Source: Anaerolinea sp. (GTDB lineage: Bacteria; Chloroflexota; Anaerolineae; JAAEKA01). Taken from it: a DNA stretch of 5,264 bases. Shown here in pieces: positions 4,139 through 5,264 of the stretch. How positions within the stretch are numbered: the first letter of the stretch is position 1; every line of letters starts with the position of its first letter. A model generated the notes under the pieces. It saw only the letters and a program-made list of their open reading frames with translations, searched no databases and had not been told where the DNA came from. Location of the stretch: positions 1-5,264 of the forward strand of contig JACSRL010000048.1 in assembly GCA_014879765.1 (NCBI GenBank), read 5' to 3'. Position numbers and translations under genes: made by a program.

Positions 4139-5264
4139 ATGAGACGATTCGCTAACCATCCCAATCTCCTGGTGGCCCTGGCCCTGCTGCTGGCGCCGTT
4201 GCTTTGGTTTGCGCCGGTGGTGATCGGGGGCAAGACCCTGCTGCCGGCCGACAACCTCTATCAGTTCCAGCCCTGGGCGGCGCTGGCCACCGAGCAGGGC
4301 GCTGCCACCCCGCACAACGAGCTGCTCAGCGATCTGGTGCTGGAGAACCTGGTCTGGAAGACCTTCCTGCGCCAGACCCTGGCGCAGGGCGAGCTGCCGC
4401 TGTGGAACCCCAACATTTTCACGGGGGTGCCCTTCCTGGCGGCCGGCCAGCATTCGGCGCTTTACCCGCTGTCGCTGGTCTTCTACCTGTTGCCGCTGCC
4501 GCTGGCCTACGGCGTCTTCACCTGGCTGCAGCTCGCGCTGGCTGGCTGGGCCATGTACCTTTTTGGCCGCGCCCTGCGCCTGGGACGGGCCGCCAGCCTG
4601 TTTGCCGGCCTGGCCTTTGCCTTCAGCGGTTTCATGGTGGTCAGCGTGGTCTTCACCATGATCATCGCGGCCGCGGCCTGGCTGCCGGTGGTGCTGGCCT
4701 GCATCGAGACCATCTTCCGCAAGCAGGAGGAGAAGGGGGACGCGGCCTATTCGCCCATTCCCTACGTGGTGGGGGGCGCGCTGGCGCTGGGGGTGCAGGC
4801 GCTGGCCGGCCACCCGGAGATCACGGTGATCACCCTGCTGACGGCCGGCTTCTACACCCTGGCGCGGCTGCTGATGAGCTGGCGGCGGCTGGGCAGCGTG
4901 GGCCGGCCACTGCGCCTGGCCGGCTGGCTGCTGGCCATGGTCGCGCTGGGGCTGGCGCTGGGCGGCGTGCAACTGGTCCCGCTCTTCGAGCTGGTCAACA
5001 CCAGCTTCCGCCAGGGCTCGGCCAGCTTCAGCGAGGTGGTGGGCTGGGCCTGGCCGACGCGCCAGATCGTCACCTTCCTGCTGCCTGATTTCTTCGGCAA
5101 CCCCAGCCAGCACGGCTGGTGGGACCCGGCGCTGCGCGCCTGGCGGACGGCTGGCCCCAACGCGGCCGGCCAGCCGGTGCGCGATGTGTTCTGGGGTGTC
5201 AAGAACTACGTGGAGGGGGGCAACTATCTGGGCGTGATCACGCTGGTGCTGGCGGCCATGGCGT
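4139..5264 (+). CDS. YfhO-like polytopic membrane protein, 3' end beyond window
   Basis: The frame stays open for 375 codons from the ATG at 4139 to the window edge. This is the N-terminal part of a large integral membrane protein resembling YfhO (GT-C-like architecture); full-length relatives usually exceed 700 residues. After a first membrane segment (10-30) comes PADNLYQFQPW (36-46), with an acidic Asp38 in the first outer loop. Next are GELPLWNPNIFTGVPFLA (84-101), then hydrophobic segments around 108-124, 126-143, 152-193, 209-245 and 262-285. LAGHPE (222-227) and a later LLPDFFGNP stretch are also typical of the family. No ATG, GTG or TTG codon lies between the preceding in-frame TGA (4082-4084) and this ATG, so the start is unambiguous, although no Shine-Dalgarno site is seen. 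Spacing and strand suggest cotranscription with the GT2. In Bacillus and Listeria, YfhO-type proteins use lipid-linked sugar made by a partner GT2 to glycosylate cell-surface polymer. The same role here is inference. Confidence 0.85.
   Translation, partial: MRRFANHPNLLVALALLLAPLLWFAPVVIGGKTLLPADNLYQFQPWAALATEQGAATPHNELLSDLVLENLVWKTFLRQTLAQGELPLWNPNIFTGVPFLAAGQHSALYPLSLVFYLLPLPLAYGVFTWLQLALAGWAMYLFGRALRLGRAASLFAGLAFAFSGFMVVSVVFTMIIAAAAWLPVVLACIETIFRKQEEKGDAAYSPIPYVVGGALALGVQALAGHPEITVITLLTAGFYTLARLLMSWRRLGSVGRPLRLAGWLLAMVALGLALGGVQLVPLFELVNTSFRQGSASFSEVVGWAWPTRQIVTFLLPDFFGNPSQHGWWDPALRAWRTAGPNAAGQPVRDVFWGVKNYVEGGNYLGVITLVLAAMA

Noticed and set aside
4081..4155. GTG at 4081 overlapping the glycosyltransferase stop as a coupled start of the next gene
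   Set aside because: That frame ends at TAA 4153-4155 after 24 codons; the membrane protein starts at ATG 4139 in a different frame.
4204..5088. Plus-strand 294-codon frame overlapping the YfhO-like gene
   Set aside because: Gly/Ala/Arg-rich shadow in another frame. The frame starting at 4139 carries membrane segments and family motifs and stays open to the window edge.
3410..5113. Long minus-strand open frame (567 codons) opposite the glycosyltransferase and YfhO-like genes
   Set aside because: It is rich in Gln, His, Arg and Gly with no recognisable domain, and is the expected stop-free antisense of two clearly real GC-rich genes with good motifs.

Overview
The window is GC-rich bacterial chromosomal DNA with tightly packed genes and strong G/C preference at third codon positions. 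The gene set is a lipoprotein TlpA-type thioredoxin, a glutaredoxin-like protein, a DUF2085 membrane protein, S20 with a GTG start, a winged-helix response regulator, a DPM1-type glycosyltransferase and a YfhO-like membrane protein. Together with a leaderless-type promoter and sparse Shine-Dalgarno sites, this fits an environmental Chloroflexota (Anaerolineae/Caldilineae-like) genome. That assignment is inference from gene style, not a search result. No phage, transposon, CRISPR or tRNA signature is visible.

Left block (1-1625, + strand). A 42-bp-period imperfect tandem repeat sits at the extreme left edge. A compact three-gene run follows: a TlpA/ResA-like lipoprotein thioredoxin (95-679), a CxxC glutaredoxin-like protein (682-936) and a DUF2085 membrane protein (933-1625). 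The first two are 2 nt apart and the second and third overlap by ATGA. The three products would lie outside, inside and within the membrane, and all carry cysteines, which suggests a small thiol-redox module.

Middle block (1626-2301). A near-consensus promoter begins just after the DUF2085 stop and drives rpsT (1809-2087) through a leader of about 145 nt. The leader has a small hairpin and three CGTTCGT repeats, the last one spanning the GTG start. A textbook rho-independent terminator (2122-2148) closes the gene. The convergent gap up to 2301 has no gene but holds a 10-bp inverted repeat around a 75-nt loop.

Right block (2302-5264). An OmpR/PhoB-like regulator with a degenerate receiver domain lies on the minus strand (2302-3018). 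It is divergent from a polyprenyl-phosphate mannosyltransferase-like GT2 (3236-4084), and a 217-bp intergenic region carries back-to-back promoters with perfect TATAAT boxes. The plus promoter places transcription start almost at the GT2 ATG. The minus promoter has a 14-bp inverted repeat in its spacer. After GT2, in the same frame and 54 nt on, a YfhO-like polytopic membrane protein begins at 4139 and runs off the right edge. The GT2-YfhO pair recalls the csbB-yfhO arrangement of Firmicutes, in which a lipid-linked sugar made in the cytoplasm is used outside the cell. The divergent regulator may control this pair, but that is only inferred from position.
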